This document shows positions 25,401 through 36,984 of a DNA stretch of 64,000 nt, piece after piece (the stretch's first letter is position 1; each line of letters opens with the position of its first letter). The translations under genes and the position numbers were made by a program. This DNA is from Saxidomus purpurata (taxonomy: Eukaryota; Mollusca; Bivalvia; Venerida; Veneridae): assembly GCA_022818135.1 (NCBI GenBank), contig JAFMSR010000017.1, forward strand, positions 41,618,799 through 41,682,798, written 5' to 3'. Below the pieces are notes generated by a model. It worked only from the letters and a program-made list of their open reading frames with translations. It made no database searches and was not told the DNA's origin.

Positions 25401-28400
25401 TGTACAATCATTTTTTGCATTTATCAATATAATAAAAAACTACTTACTTCACTTTCACCTTCACCTTCAACTGTACATGTACAGTGCAGTACTGTTGAAG
25501 CGGTGTTAAATACAAAGACAAAATTTCTTAACAATGATAAGGCTTCTAACCATACATAGGCTAGTGCATCTTTCAGTCTAGATAAATTGTTTTTGAAAAA
25601 TAGGGTTTGCTATGTCAGTATTGGTATGCCTGTCATCTGCATGTAGTGACATGTACTATATACTACTGTAAATCACTTTTAATTTGTGAGACAAAAAGTT
25701 TGTGATCTTTTATCTTTAGGCCAGTTTACAAGACCATGAATTGGCAAACAAGCTGTCATGCTGGTTCACACTGTTGTAACAATATAGATCTTTTCAAGAG
25801 AACTTTGAATTAGCGAAATGATGAATTCATGAAGGCACTTTTATGGGGGAAAAAAACAAAAATAAAGTACTCGCAAATATTTTTTGATCTTCAGCACATG
25901 TCGATGCTGTCAAATACTCAGCTGGCCATGTAGAAATGAAACATACTGTCAGAAAAAGAAAATGTTGACAAAAAACATTTTTGAAATGTGGGGATAATGC
26001 TGTTGATTTTAGCCTGCAAGTGTTGTTTTTTTCAGGAAGTTGATGAGGAGGATGAAAAAGCTTTGACGAAGTTTATGTCCCAGAATCCTCCAGGTAGACG
26101 TACCCTCGCAGACATCATACAGGAAAAACTGACGGAGAAAAAGACAGAAATACAGAGTCAAATGACAGGTGAACAGAACAGAAGATACCTTTATTTGAAA
26201 CTCAATACATATATGAATGTAACAAGAGTTTACAGTGAATTCTTAACAATTATTCCATTTCATGTGATATGGTGAAAACAATATAACTAGAAATACAATA
26301 ATAGTAAGGTTTGTCAGTGAAGATAACTAGAAATGATTTAATTTGATGTTAAAAGTTAGTTACACCGGGTTTCTAATCTACATGTATGTGACTATGTCAC
26401 AGTGGTTAAAGCCCCCTGATCGCTTTAGACGTAACATTAGGTGTAACATTTACATTAGGTCTAAAAAAATAAAATGTTTGTTTCCTGTAACCATGGTAAT
26501 ATGCTAACAAAAACAGGGAATTTTTGTTGTTGTTAGTCACAAGTGTGTAACTACTAGTAGATCTTTGATGTAATATTTATGGAAGAAACCAATTAAAAGA
26601 CATTCTTTGAACACAGACAACTTCAAATTCCATGAAAAAAGAAAATGTTCTTCATGCAAATTTTGTTCAAGGTCATAAAAAATTGGGTGTTGGGTTAAAA
26701 GGGAAGGCCGGTAAGGTTACAGGAAACAGACTTTTTTTTTAGGCCGGACCAAGACAGTTACCTAACCAGTGAGACAGACTGTTATTTGAACAAAAACTTT
26801 TCCAAAACGTGGCCTTTTATACCACTAGACAGACGGAGATCATATCCTATTTAACAGGGTAAAGATGAAACTTTTTGTGTTTCAGACAATGCCAGTGTGC
26901 AGCTGGATCAACTTGATGAAAGATTAATAAACATGTACAAAAGTATAAGGCAGATACTGCAGAAATATCGTAGCGGAAAGTTACCAAAAGCTTTCAAGGT
27001 CATACCGTCTCTCAGAAACTGGGAACAGGTTAGTACGTCTTAATATGTACATATGCACAGCTTTTAGTGTGAACTACTTGTGTCAAACATAGATGAACAG
27101 TGTAACTTAATCTAACTTGAATTGGTACAAAATGTATACTGTCGCTTGGAAATAAAATTGAAATCTGTACTAAAATTAGAAGTTGTAAAAATATAAAGAT
27201 TAGATTCTGCTATCTGATGTTTCAAAATATAAGGTTTTTTTGACAGTTATATGTGTTTATACACCCGCACACAAAGTGGGGATTCATGCTTGTCGATCTG
27301 TAGACACAATCTTGTGCGCTCTTTATCTCCAAAACCCCTGGTCAGATTTTAATGTTACTTCATAGAAATAATGATAAGTACCAAGCCTAGTTGTGCATAG
27401 ATCAATAATTAGTGTCAAATGTTGCATATTATTTTTTTTTAGTGTCAAATGTTGCATAAATTCTATATACTGTGTTAGTGCAGTGTTCGAGGGAGGGGGG
27501 CTGAGTGGCAGGGGAGGTATTAATCTCCTTCAGTGATAGTCCTTGTTGATTTTCTCTTTCAGATCCTATATTTAACAGAACCTGAAACCTGGTCCGCTGC
27601 CACCATGTATCAGGCAACCAGAATATTCACATCAAATCTGAACGCCAAAATGGCCCAAAGGTAAAAGGAAGTGTTGTTATTTTTGAAAAATAGTCTATGA
27701 AGCACTTGGTATTGTTCAGTGAAAAATATTTTTTATTATTTAGTACTAACATGTGAATATTTATCTGAAATATCAGGTAACAGTGTTCATTGGCAAAATG
27801 TCTTGGACTAAGTTTGATGACCAGCTTGATCACCTCAGGCATGCTAGAGTTATGGCCCTTCACCTCAGGCATGTAGAGTTATGGCCCTTCACTTCAGGCA
27901 TGCTAGAGACATGGCCCTTCACCTCAGGCATGCTAGAGTTATGGTTCACCTAGGCTGATAGAGTTCTGGCCCTTCACCTCAGGCATGCGAGAGTAATTGG
28001 CCCTTCACCTCAGGCATGCTAGAGTTGGCCCTTCACCTAAGGCAAAAAATGATACAGTTTTGACCCTTTAATCAGGCATGCTAGAGTTTTGGCCTTTCAT
28101 GTCAGGCATGCTAGAGTTATGGCCCTTGATTTGGTGAAATTTTACTAAAATAGCACTCTCTGCTCTTTAATGCTTATAATTTTATGGATTCATACCACAC
28201 CTCGTCAGAAGGTTTTTTCAGAAGTTTAGGGGTGTCCAGCGGATGCATACTGTGTTTTTGAAACATATGAGCCCAAGTGCTCTCTGCATACCTTCAGTAA
28301 CAACTATGTCAACTGTTATACTAAGGTTTTCATTGCAACAAATTCCTTGTTGAAAAAAGTTTAAAAAAAACAACAAAATTAATATTTGAACATGTGACAT

Positions 28401-30539
28401 TGTTTCAAATATGTCTATTAACAGTGTAATAAGTCCTTTTTTCTTGCAGATTTTTTAACCTTGTGTTGTTACCAAGAATACGAGATGATATTTCAGAGTA
28501 CAAGCGGCTGAATTTCCATTTGTACCAGGTACGTGTTGATATTAACTTGTTTGGTGTGTGTATCTGTGATTTCTTGGTCTGAATTATGTCCTGTTGATAC
28601 AATTTATTTAACAAGTAGGTAGGTTTAACTGTTTTATGTAAATTCTGTAAATGCTTACTTAATAAACTTCCCTTTTAAGGGACAACATCTAACTTTGTAT
28701 AACTTCTTCCATCTCACTTCCACTTTGGATATGTTCAAAATTATGATCACATGATCCAAAAAATTAATAAGGTGTTGTGCTATTTGTACTGTAAGCACAA
28801 GTAAACTGGCTTTATAGTAGGATGGATAAGATTGCCGACTCATAATCTCTGAAGGGCTATTTATTCAAGCACTATGACTGACCAGAATTGTTATCATGTG
28901 AGAAAGTTAGCAGTTACTTGTAGAAGATGTAAGTCAATTACTTGTACTTCCCAAGATGTTAGGTAAACTGCTTGCATACAAGCATTTTGAAACACTTGCA
29001 AAATGCATACAAAACCCCCCAAAAGATATACAGTTATGGGCAGCTATAGATGAAACTTGTCATGATTTAAATTGTAAAATTATTTTTTTTAGGCATTGAG
29101 AAAAGCATTGTTTAAACCAGCTGCCTTCTTTAAAGGAATTCTGTTACCCCTGTGTGAGGTAAGTCATAATTTAAAATGACCTGGCACTACTTTGTACATA
29201 TGGTTTGATATCAAAACATGAAAACATATTTCTTATAAATTGTTACAAAGAAATCCTGTCACATTGATCCAGGGTCATATCATCCATGTTGTCTGATCTT
29301 TATTCAGCCTGTAGAATTTGTAAATGTTTCTGGACTTGTCATTTTTCAGTTCTTCTGGACGAAGTCCAACTGACCTAATGCCATGTTGGTTTGTCCGTAG
29401 CTCATTCATCTGTCTGTTAACTTTTCCTAAATAAAACTCTGCAGGTCACAATTTTCATTTGACTTTTATGATGCTCAAAAGGTTGCCTACATCATGGAGA
29501 TGACCTGTATACAAAATGAGCCATGCTGTATGAAATCCAACCATGCTACGGCCGATTATTGTATAAAACCTTAATAATACTCCACAGGTCAAATTTTCAA
29601 ATGGATTCTCACAAAAAATTTTCAGAAGGTTGATTGGGTCCTGTGTTGAGTTCTGACTTTTACTTAATTGTTCAGTACTTCAGTTAAAACTTGATGCATC
29701 AACTTGCTACATAGGAAAACCCATGCTTTAACTCTACACCATGGCGTCTCCAATGCTGCTGTTATTTTGTCCTTTGTGACAAATCATGGCCAGATGTTTA
29801 CTAACTCTAACCTGTTGTATTTATTTCAGGCAGGAAATTGTACATTACGAGAAGCTGTGATTATCTCAAGTATTCTTATGAAGAACTCGATACCAATGTT
29901 GCATTCTGCAGCAGCCATGTTGAAAATTGCAGAAATGGACTATAATGGCGCCAACAGTATATTTATTCGTTCTCTGTGTGATAAGAAATATGCCTTGCCA
30001 TACAGAGTGGTTGATGCAGTAGTGTTCCATTTTATAAGGTAACGGCAGACATATTGTACTATGATTATATTTGTCGGTGTTTTTTAACTTTGAATTTTAT
30101 GTAGGAATCTAAAATGGTGTCAAAAAATTGGCACATTTCAGTAAATAAATCAACATTTTCTATAATCATGATGATAGAATGAAATCCATTAACTCAAGTT
30201 CTAAAATTCGATAAAATTGCATCCCAAGCAATTTGCATGCATTCACAGTAAGCATTCTTTATGGTATTTTAAGTTATGAAGTATATTCTTCGTTACCATT
30301 TCAGATTTACCACAGATAAAAGAGAACTGCCTGTCCTCTGGCACCAGAGTATGCTGACATTTGTACAGAGATATAAGGAGGATATCTCCAGTGAACAAAA
30401 AGAAGCCATGTTAGAACTTTTACGTGTACATTCACACGATACTATGACCCCAGAGGTGCGGCGCGAGTTGATGCATTCAAAGTGTCGGGACTTAGAAGTG
30501 GGGGAAGGGACTGGGAGTGGAATGTCAATGGGGGATTAA
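19463..30539 (+). CDS. BYSL: bystin, complete, ten exons, 433 aa
   Basis: Bystin (yeast Enp1) is a nuclear/nucleolar factor needed for processing and export of the pre-40S ribosomal subunit. The ten exons are 19463-19594, 23804-23889, 25086-25206, 26036-26168, 26886-27028, 27563-27660, 28450-28528, 29093-29158, 29830-30038 and 30305-30539. All have GT-AG borders and compatible phases, giving 433 residues (the vertebrate protein is about 437). Residues 1-45 are Lys/Arg-rich ([14 protein letters not shown]). Residues about 92-112 are an acidic Glu run. The bystin core follows from about residue 175: '[19 protein letters not shown]', 'LLPRIRDDI', '[12 protein letters not shown]', '[11 protein letters not shown]', '[12 protein letters not shown]', '[15 protein letters not shown]' and '[18 protein letters not shown]'. 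The start has A at -3 and G at +4. Introns host a hAT-like element (intron 1), a 722-bp TIR element (intron 2) and a minisatellite (intron 6). No coding damage is seen. The least certain boundary is the weak acceptor of exon 3 (gaatag|TGGG). Confidence 0.97.
19985..20085 (-). repeat. tRNA-like SINE head in bystin intron 1
   Basis: On the minus strand it carries 'GATAGCACATTGC' (box-A-like) and 'GAGTTCGAATCCCCAC' (box B). It sits just outside the hAT-like insertion and lacks a closed acceptor stem, so it is not called as a tRNA gene. Confidence 0.5.
20277..23154. mobile_element. hAT-like transposon, 2878 bp, with perfect 8-bp target duplication
   Basis: The direct repeat TCATAAAC lies immediately outside both ends (20269-20276 and 23155-23162). 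The element starts TAGGGATGTAATTGATT and ends AATCAATGACATCCCTA, inverted repeats with one mismatch in 17. An 8-bp duplication plus a TAGGGATG-type end is diagnostic of the hAT superfamily. Subterminal 'cgatatatcgata'-type motifs (20470-20510, 23080-23125) are abundant near both ends, as in many hAT elements where they bind transposase. No hAT transposase frame (no RW dimerisation block, no zinc finger) is found in the interior, so it is non-autonomous or heavily decayed. The intact target duplication suggests a fairly young insertion. It occupies most of the first bystin intron. Confidence 0.9.
24321..25042. mobile_element. 722-bp TIR element in bystin intron 2
   Basis: The left end 'AAAGGTCCATTACTAACACC' continues with 'AAATCAAATTTT' and is repeated inverted at 25010-25042 with a single mismatch over about 32 bp. 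Inside there is a near-palindrome 'cactatatacatatatagtg' near 24834. No transposase frame is seen and no clear target duplication could be read, so the superfamily is undetermined. It ends 44 bp before exon 3, which may explain that exon's atypical acceptor surroundings. Confidence 0.85.
27830..28135. repeat. ~30-bp minisatellite in bystin intron 6
   Basis: About ten imperfect copies of 'cctcaggcatgctagagtta' plus 'tggcccttca' lie in tandem, with later copies degraded. The plus-strand frame at 27753-27953 is this array read in frame and is not a gene. Confidence 0.9.
29330..29700. repeat. probable dispersed-repeat fragment in bystin intron 8
   Basis: Text such as 'ttcatctgtctgttaacttt', 'actctgcaggtcacaatttt' and 'ggttgcctacatcatggaga' has the look of the bivalve dispersed repeats elsewhere in the window. 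Two similar sub-blocks occur (near 29430 and 29575). There is no exon here. Confidence 0.4.
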
Positions 30540-30574
30540 TTGTTATCTTTTTGTTGTTGTTGAAGTATGCACTA

Positions 30575-30580
30575 AATAAA
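30575..30580 (+). terminator. bystin polyadenylation signal
   Basis: A canonical AATAAA lies 36 bp after the bystin stop codon. It is followed by a T/G-rich stretch ('ttttgtatgtaatg'), giving a very short 3' UTR. Confidence 0.8.
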
Positions 30581-30794
30581 TTTTGTATGTAATGACTTCG
30601 TTTATTTTCATCAGAAAACTGTGGTCAGAAAATTTATGCAGAGTTAACTTGAATGTTATGTATCATTTCACCTGTATCCTGATATTCGGGTCAAAGGTTG
30701 AGTCCTTGCCGTGATTAGCATCATTTTGCTGGCATTAAGTCGTACAGTAAACTCTGTACCTATGGACATTTTTTTGCCTGTTTTTTTTCCTTTT

Positions 30795-31085
30795 TTTAGC
30801 TCATATTTGCTTACGGTGAGCTATTGTGATTGGTGTCCCTTGTCTGTGTCTGTGTGTGTTTCTGTCTCTGTCTGTCCATCCGTCAACACTTGACCTTGTG
30901 TGCAATGGAGGTTGCTTTTTTTTCATTGGATCTTCACAAATTTTGGTCAGTATGATTGTCTTGATGGAATCTAGTTTGAGTTTGAATATTGGTCATATGA
31001 GGTCAAAAACTTGGTCATCGAGTTAAATTTGTTTGCAATGGACTGCATTTTTCATTGTAATCACTAAACACTTATTAGCAAATGT
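30795..31085. repeat. head of a dispersed 'agctcata...gtgagctattgtgat' repeat
   Basis: 'ttagctcatatttgcttacg', then 'gtgagctattgtgattggtg', a 'tctgtctgtccatccgtcaa' run and 'gttgctttttt' match a layout I associate with abundant bivalve repeats. It is directly continued by the tandem blocks at 31085-32110. Confidence 0.65.
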
Positions 31086-31725
31086 TGTAATCAGAATAAA
31101 GGGAGCTCACTCTGATTTTCCTAAAAAAAATAAGTCAGTAAGAGTGACCTCCCCTTGATATTTTGCAAATGGAGAAATCAGAAGAAAAAGGTAACTGAAT
31201 TTCGTTAATAAATAAGTCTGTAAGAGTGACCCCCCTTGTTTTTTGCAAAATGGCGTAATCTGAAAAAGGGGAGGCAACTGTGATTTTCTTAAAAAGTAAG
31301 TCGGTAACAGTGACTTCCTGATATTTTGCAAATGACGTAATCAGAAAAAAGGGAGGCAACTGATTTTCCCAAAGAATGTCAGTAAGAGTGACCTCCCATT
31401 TGATATGTTGCACTGGCGTTGAAAAAGAGGAAGCAACTCTCATTTTCCTTGAAAAAAATGAGTCAGAGTGACCTCTCCTTGATTTTTTTCTAATGGCGTA
31501 ATCAGAAAAAGGGAGGTTACTCCGATTTTCTTTAAAAATCAGTCGTAGAGTGACCTCCCTCTTTGCAAATGGCATAATCTGAAAAAGGGAAAAACCCCAT
31601 TTTCCGAGAAAAAAAGGAAGCAGAGTGACCTCTCTTTTTTAATGACTTTGATTATCGTAAAATTCTGTAAGAGAACCCCCCCCTCTTTGCAAATGGCATA
31701 ATCAAAAAAAAGAGCAACTCTGATT
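31085..31725. repeat. degenerate ~80-bp tandem array (about eight copies)
   Basis: Each unit contains 'aagtcagtaagagtgacctc', 'ttgatattttgcaaatggcg', 'taatcagaaaaagggaggca' and 'actctgattttc'. Indels between units break any shared frame. The three minus-strand open frames across 31107-31766 are the array read in different frames, which explains why they share peptide motifs. Confidence 0.9.
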
Positions 31726-31729
31726 TGCT

Positions 31730-32115
31730 TATGTTCATCAAGGCAATCATACTGACCAAGTTTCATGAAAATCCAATTGAAAATGCAACTTCTGTAGCAT
31801 ACACAAGGTTTTTCTATTATTTGACCATATGACCTAGATTTTTACCCTAAATGACCCATGTTCAAACTCGACCTAGATGTCATCCAGGCAATCATACTGA
31901 CCAAGTTTCATGAAAATACAGTGAAAAATGCAACTTCTATTGCATACACAAGGTTTTCTATTAATTGACCGGGTGACCTAGTGTTTGATCCTAGATAACC
32001 TATATTCAAACTCGAATTAGATTACATTAAGGCAATTATACTGCCTAAGTTTCATGAAAATCAGATGAAAAATGCAAGCTCTATTGCATACACAAGGTTT
32101 TTCTATGATTTGACC
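31730..32115. repeat. ~125-bp tandem units, nearly three copies
   Basis: The block 'aaggcaatcatactgaccaa', 'gtttcatgaaaat', 'aaatgcaactt', 'gcatacacaaggttttt' and 'ttgacc' is repeated at about 31738, 31887 and 32028. Each is followed by 'tgacctag' text. It is part of the same composite dispersed repeat that begins at about 30795. Confidence 0.85.
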
Positions 32116-32346
32116 TAGACTGGCATCAGTCGTTAAAGTAGTTACATCGTCTTTTCTGGACATTGTACAACATCTTCACAATTTCTCATTCCCTTGACTC
32201 TTAACGACTGGACAAATGCGATCAGAACCGGACAGGGTTGTGCCTGGATCTATAATTGGATATTATCATAATGGAGTCCTATGTCCAGATTTGTATTTGT
32301 CAGAAAAAAAAGTTACTAACTGGTTTAAATATTCTTGAGATGTATT

Positions 32347-32527
32347 ACAGCCAAACCTGTGTTAAAGGCCACCTCCGATAAAAGACCACACTATGAATAA
32401 AGACCAGCATGGCGATCACAGTGTTCTATTTTATCTATAGTAGAAAAACTTGTGAATAAAGACCACCTGTAAACAAAGATCACATTTCGACACCCAACAG
32501 TGGTGTTTGTTTACAGGTTTGACTGTT
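32347..32527. mobile_element. short TIR element with 'ACAGTCAAACCTGT' type ends
   Basis: The left end 'ACAGCCAAACCTGTGTTAAA' is matched inverted by the right end 'ACAGTCAAACCTGTAAACAA' (read on the minus strand) with a few mismatches. Between them 'ataaagaccac' recurs. The end consensus resembles Tc1/mariner-pogo type ends. No transposase is present. Confidence 0.6.
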
Positions 32528-32529
32528 CT

Positions 32530-33770
32530 AGTATGAGAGCGTTTATATGACAGTGATTGGGTACTTCACCACTGTTGACTTGTGATTGGGCATTGCTGAT
32601 TTCACTTTTCATGTTCATGTTTTATGATATTTTAAATTTTAAAATATATCATTTGGAAAATGTGAACTCTTTGAATTGAAAATGTTACAATTTTACATCG
32701 TCGTTCATAAAAATAGGGTTCCTGGAGGAACACCCTATTTAGCAGAATTGGTGTCCCTCACTAGTATCTGGGGTCCTCGGGATCACGTGACCCCATTAGT
32801 GTCGAGGCCTGAAGTTTTCACTTTCTAGCAAAGTGACGTCATATCGAAAATGCCCAAAAACGTGTAACTCACGTTCCGCAAACACATCACGACAGAAATG
32901 TTTAAACTGTTAACAACACAATATTCTAAGCTGAAGATGTCATTTATAAATGGATTTTAATGCACATGAAACAACAAAGAACTTATGATAAGCAATCGAA
33001 ACGCCTGGTGTCTTCGGTGAATGTAGTAGCAGCACTGTGGTTAGTTGTTAGTGTTTGATAAGTCCCAGTTTCGAATTTCGGCAACAATTAATTTAGAAAA
33101 AAATAAGCGTGCAAATGGGAAATTTGTCACCAAGTATTCCTGAAAGTGTACTAGGTTTCAGACATTCAGTAAGAGTGTGTCTCGCCCACGTGTCTGATTG
33201 AGCACATGGGGATCAAGTCAAATTACGTCTGAATCTTCGGGTGAAGAGCTCAAATTTTGATTAAATTAAGATGAGGAAAAGCAGAAGTATTTTAGAAACC
33301 CTATAGATCAACATTTGCTGTATCTCATTTGTTGTATCACATCCCCGCGCTTTAAGGTCAAACAGACGGTAGTCAACTGCAGTTGTAGCTTTGTCTATAT
33401 AACGTCATTTGTCCACAACGTTCCACCGTTGCAAAATAAATGTACGTTGTAAATTAGGAAAAAAAAATTCTCTAATTTCCTTTAACACAGATTTTTGTTC
33501 AAATTGTGTTTTTATTTATCTTTTCATTTCCTTCTAATTAATTTATTAAATAAAGTAAAAGTTTTTCTTTTAATTTTAAATTGCAACTATCAATACTTTC
33601 AATGGTGTGATTAGGTTCAGCATATAGAGACATTGACGTGTTGTTTATAATGTTTTTTATGTCTTCAACATAAGTTATATCTTTCAGAAGATAATTTCAA
33701 AAATACATTTTTATGCATTATATTTTCTCCCTTTAGTACTAAAAACAACTATTGAATGATCCACTTTTAT
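32530..33770. other. intergenic stretch with a small hairpin
   Basis: A 'aatagggttcctggaggaac' hairpin near 32713-32740 is the only structure of note. No exon or open frame is supported. Confidence 0.5.
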
Positions 33771-33774
33771 AATC

Positions 33775-34265
33775 AGGAAGGCCCAGAGACGTAGCAATGC
33801 CTAGTGGACCTCTACAAATATTGTGCAAATCTTGACCCCAAGTCAAAATTGACTCCCGCGCGGAGGGGGGTCTTTTGATTCTAAAAAGGCTTTTATAGGA
33901 AAAACAACAAAAATCTTCTCTGAAACCACAAGCCTTATAGCTTAGATATTTAGCACATGCAGCATAACCTAGTGGACCTCTACCAAGAGTGTTCAAATCA
34001 TAACCCCCGGGTCAAAATTGACCCTGTCTGAGGGTTACTTGAGTTACATTATGTAATATAGGCTTATATACGGAATTCTTCAAAAATCTGTTTGTCTAGA
34101 ACCACTAACTAAAGCCGAGAGGTTAGATGTTTAGAATTTAGCATTACGTTGTGGACTTCTATGAAGAGTGTTGAAATCTGAGTCCTCAGGTCCAAATTGA
34201 CCCTTTCTGCTATAGATGACCTCGTATTGTAGCCAATGATAGCGAAGTGGTCGATATAGGGCCAT
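33775..34265 (-). repeat. third copy of the 'gggccatgatggccc' dispersed element, reversed
   Basis: This is the reverse orientation of the element at 5975-7055. It shows 'gcctagtggacctctac', 'aaatcttgaccccaagtcaa', 'ccacaagccttatagcttag' and ends with 'gatatagggccatcttgttg'. About two and a half internal units are present. The minus-strand frame 33996-33739 is inside it. Confidence 0.8.
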
Positions 34266-34332
34266 CTTGTTGAATTATCTGCCTTAGAAAGTAAGGAATT
34301 GTTAAGGTATGGACTGTAACTCTATGAGTATA

Positions 34333-34852
34333 CAGTAAACTTTGTATATTACGACCCGGCTATAACGAAATTCTGGATATTAGGAACATTTTTTTGGGGG
34401 AGCGAGTTTTTTTCTTTCTCTATTTTATATGAAAACGTAATACGGGAAAAACCGGGTTTTTCCGTTCTTAGTCGTATTATTATTGTTAGTGTAATTTTCA
34501 ATTTAATTTAACTCAGTTTGGTTCTGTCAGGAGCCTTTTGGATTTCGCTTCCGGTGGTTATGATAAACTTCGAAAACACTTTCTCCTTTTTCATTCTTCA
34601 ACACAGTGTCTGGTTGTTAACTAAGATTTTAACTTTTAAATTTTTATAAAGTGTAATTTGTCGGAACGTGTCAATGTGGGGGATATCGATGCGGTGCGTT
34701 TAAGCTCTACTGACAGCCGAGCGTTGTTTATGGACTTTCCTTTCGGAAGTTGTGGCCTGCCTTTGTTTCCGTGGGTATGTATATAACGAACTCCGGATAT
34801 TAGGAACAAATTTTAATGGTCTGAAGGAGTTCGTTATAAACAAAGTTTACTG
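34333..34852. mobile_element. 520-bp pogo/mariner-like non-autonomous element, TA flanks
   Basis: The ends read 'CAGTAAACTTTGTATATTAC' on the left and, inverted, 'CAGTAAACTTTGTTTATAAC' on the right. Both are flanked by TA. CAGT...ATAACGA ends with a TA target are typical of Tc1/mariner-pogo non-autonomous elements. Internal 'ccggatattaggaaca' motifs recur near 34367 and 34790. Fragments of the same family occur at 38175-38330 and 49220-49275. There is no transposase frame. Confidence 0.85.
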
Positions 34853-35095
34853 TAAAAGGGATTTACTTTTAATTACACAACTTAATAGTAGGCATTGAGA
34901 TAAAGGTGTTATATCTAAGAACCATAATGCAAGCTGCTCCCATTTATGAATTGCTTCCCGCTATAATATGAACAAAATACTTGTCCGGAACATTGACCCT
35001 TGAAAATCCTAGAATCTAGTAGGTGGCCAAAGATATCCCAATAACCATTTTGTACACAAACTTCCGTAATTACATGAACAGACTTGCAATCACAG

Positions 35096-36241
35096 TTATA
35101 TACAGGAATTTGTCTCTTGATCAACCACGCGTTCTTCTTTAGTATTTGTTGACGCCATGTTGTATTGATCATACTTCCGGTACGAGCTGAAAAACAAACC
35201 CTTTAGTTCGTGTCTGAATCGAGCACCCGTCACACTAAACAGCAGGAAATTGATGCAGTAATTCATGTAGAATATTGTTCTTGTAATGGTTAGTATTCCA
35301 ATCCAGTACTCCAACGAATGGTTCCTTACATCAGCATAGTCGATATTGGAGCGCAGAAACGTTGAGTGGAGGAAATGACGGAACCAAACGATAAAGAACG
35401 GCATACTAAAAGCTATGAAGAAAAAAGAAACTGTCAATAGTATGATAGTAAATTCAAACCGGATGTGATTTTCAACTGTCTTCAGATAATCTTTGTGTCT
35501 TTGATATAACAAGAAGTTGCATGTTATAATTATGTTCAGCGTTATTATTATCACAAACGGTACAAAAGTGATCAGAAGACCATATATACTGTCAAGCACG
35601 AAAGATTCGTGCACGAACTGATGCCTACTTGTGCACGAGGTTCTGTTCCGTATCGTGTGAACCTCGCTTAGAAAAGGTTTATACAAAACAAGTAATCCAG
35701 CTACCACTGCCAGGCATAATATAACTTTCATTGCACTTTTAACAGACCCCATATTTCGCCTCCATAATGGCATACAAACACCAAAAAACCTTTCGAAAGT
35801 GAAACAAACAATAACCCACGCGGACAAAAAACGCGAAAAATAGTTAAGGTACAACCAGATTTGGCATACGCCTGTAGTGTCCAAAAACGTCTCCGTATAT
35901 TCTGGAGAAATTTGTTTTAATCCTCTCTTGACCCATTCTCCGGACACATAGAATATAAGGGTCAATATATCTGCAATAGATAGTGCCGCTAGATATCTAC
36001 TGGCCGACATATTGCGCAAATTTTCGGACAGAAAAACGGACAGCGACAAGCCATTCCCGCATAATCCAAGACATACAATAACCGGTGTAACATACGTGTA
36101 AAACTTCTGTCCAAAACGCAGTAATTCATGTTTTTCAGGTACGCCACTGTTCATTATATTTGTTAAGTTAATATCGAAACAAGTGAGATAGTCACTGTCA
36201 CTCAGGCATTCACTGAAATTATACCACAAAGATGAATTCAT
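35096..36241 (-). CDS. class A (rhodopsin-like) GPCR, peptide-receptor type, intronless, 381 aa
   Basis: This is a plasma-membrane receptor with seven hydrophobic segments (approximate starts at residues 50, 83, 126, 170, 214, 262 and 312). The extracellular N-terminus has N-glycosylation sequons (N2, N8, N25). Class A landmarks are GN in TM1 (N63), LAALSIAD in TM2 (D91), and the TM3 cysteine C126 that pairs with C203 in the second extracellular loop. Others are E150-R151-F152 in place of DRY, P228 in TM5 and P281 in TM6. TM7 reads 'INFLLF' instead of NPxxY, a substitution I recall from invertebrate FMRFamide-type neuropeptide receptors. Helix 8 follows (ARFRHELKGLF). The C-terminus is short and Ser/Thr-containing. 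The start ATG has A at -3. One uninterrupted exon is common in expanded molluscan GPCR families. The ligand is unknown. Confidence 0.93.
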   Translation of the reverse strand: MNSSLWYNFSECLSDSDYLTCFDINLTNIMNSGVPEKHELLRFGQKFYTYVTPVIVCLGLCGNGLSLSVFLSENLRNMSASRYLAALSIADILTLIFYVSGEWVKRGLKQISPEYTETFLDTTGVCQIWLYLNYFSRFLSAWVIVCFTFERFFGVCMPLWRRNMGSVKSAMKVILCLAVVAGLLVLYKPFLSEVHTIRNRTSCTSRHQFVHESFVLDSIYGLLITFVPFVIIITLNIIITCNFLLYQRHKDYLKTVENHIRFEFTIILLTVSFFFIAFSMPFFIVWFRHFLHSTFLRSNIDYADVRNHSLEYWIGILTITRTIFYMNYCINFLLFSVTGARFRHELKGLFFSSYRKYDQYNMASTNTKEERVVDQETNSCI

Positions 36242-36669
36242 TTCGTCGTGTTTTTTTTTACAGTTTCACAAAAGTAAATTCCTTTGCTGATGCTTGGTGG
36301 CTGCTTCGGAAGCCATTCTTTTCCCACGTCACTGTACATGTATTTTCTATGTCACCAACTTCGCGTCTTTTATGAATTTTTCCTTTTTACACTTTCCAAA
36401 CTTTACCAACATTTTATTTGGTCTTATATCATTTCATAATTGTGTAAGCATGTTACATGTAAACGGCTGTTTCTTTTCTAAGTGCATATAGCAATGCATC
36501 TAAAATGCGAAGAAATACACAAATGTTAGCTATATGTAAACAGACACTGTGTGCAACATATTGCATATTGTAACAGATCGGCTTTTGTTTCCAATTTATT
36601 TTGGGCCAGATATAACATATTTCTTAGAAATCTTTCGATTGATTACATCAGATAAATTATCAAGGGTTT

Positions 36670-36984
36670 CTGGTCGCTTATGCCCCGGTCACATATCCGT
36701 ACGGTGTCCGTACGATTTATAAAATCGCACGATTCCACCAACTTTTAAAATCCGTACGGTCTCCGTACAATCGTAGCTTCTGGTCACATGCCTACGGGCC
36801 CCGTACGATCTGTTGGAGGATGCAATCGTAGGATATCCATACGGACATCGCAGACAAGTCGTGCGGTGATCGCATGGAGCTCGGACGTACCTCGTGCGAT
36901 GCACGTGTGTTCATACGGCGCCCGTACGGTGTCCGCACAGTGTCCTTGCGACAGGAATGAACCAGTTCGGCCATATCTTATTTA
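36670..36984. mobile_element. CGTACG-rich fold-back-type sequence, left partner
   Basis: It starts 'TGCCCCGGTCACATATCC', similar to the end of the neighbouring element ('TACCCTGGTCACATT'). It continues as a run of 'ccgtacggtgtccgtacgat'-like short units of both orientations. It is strikingly GC- and CpG-rich compared with flanking DNA. It looks like a truncated relative of the element at 36985-37508; no matching right end is seen. The open frames crossing it on both strands are not genes. Confidence 0.7.

Noticed and set aside
31107..31766. Three overlapping minus-strand frames sharing peptide motifs, at first like a repeat-containing protein
   Set aside because: The shared motifs arise from an ~80-bp non-coding tandem repeat with frame-breaking indels.
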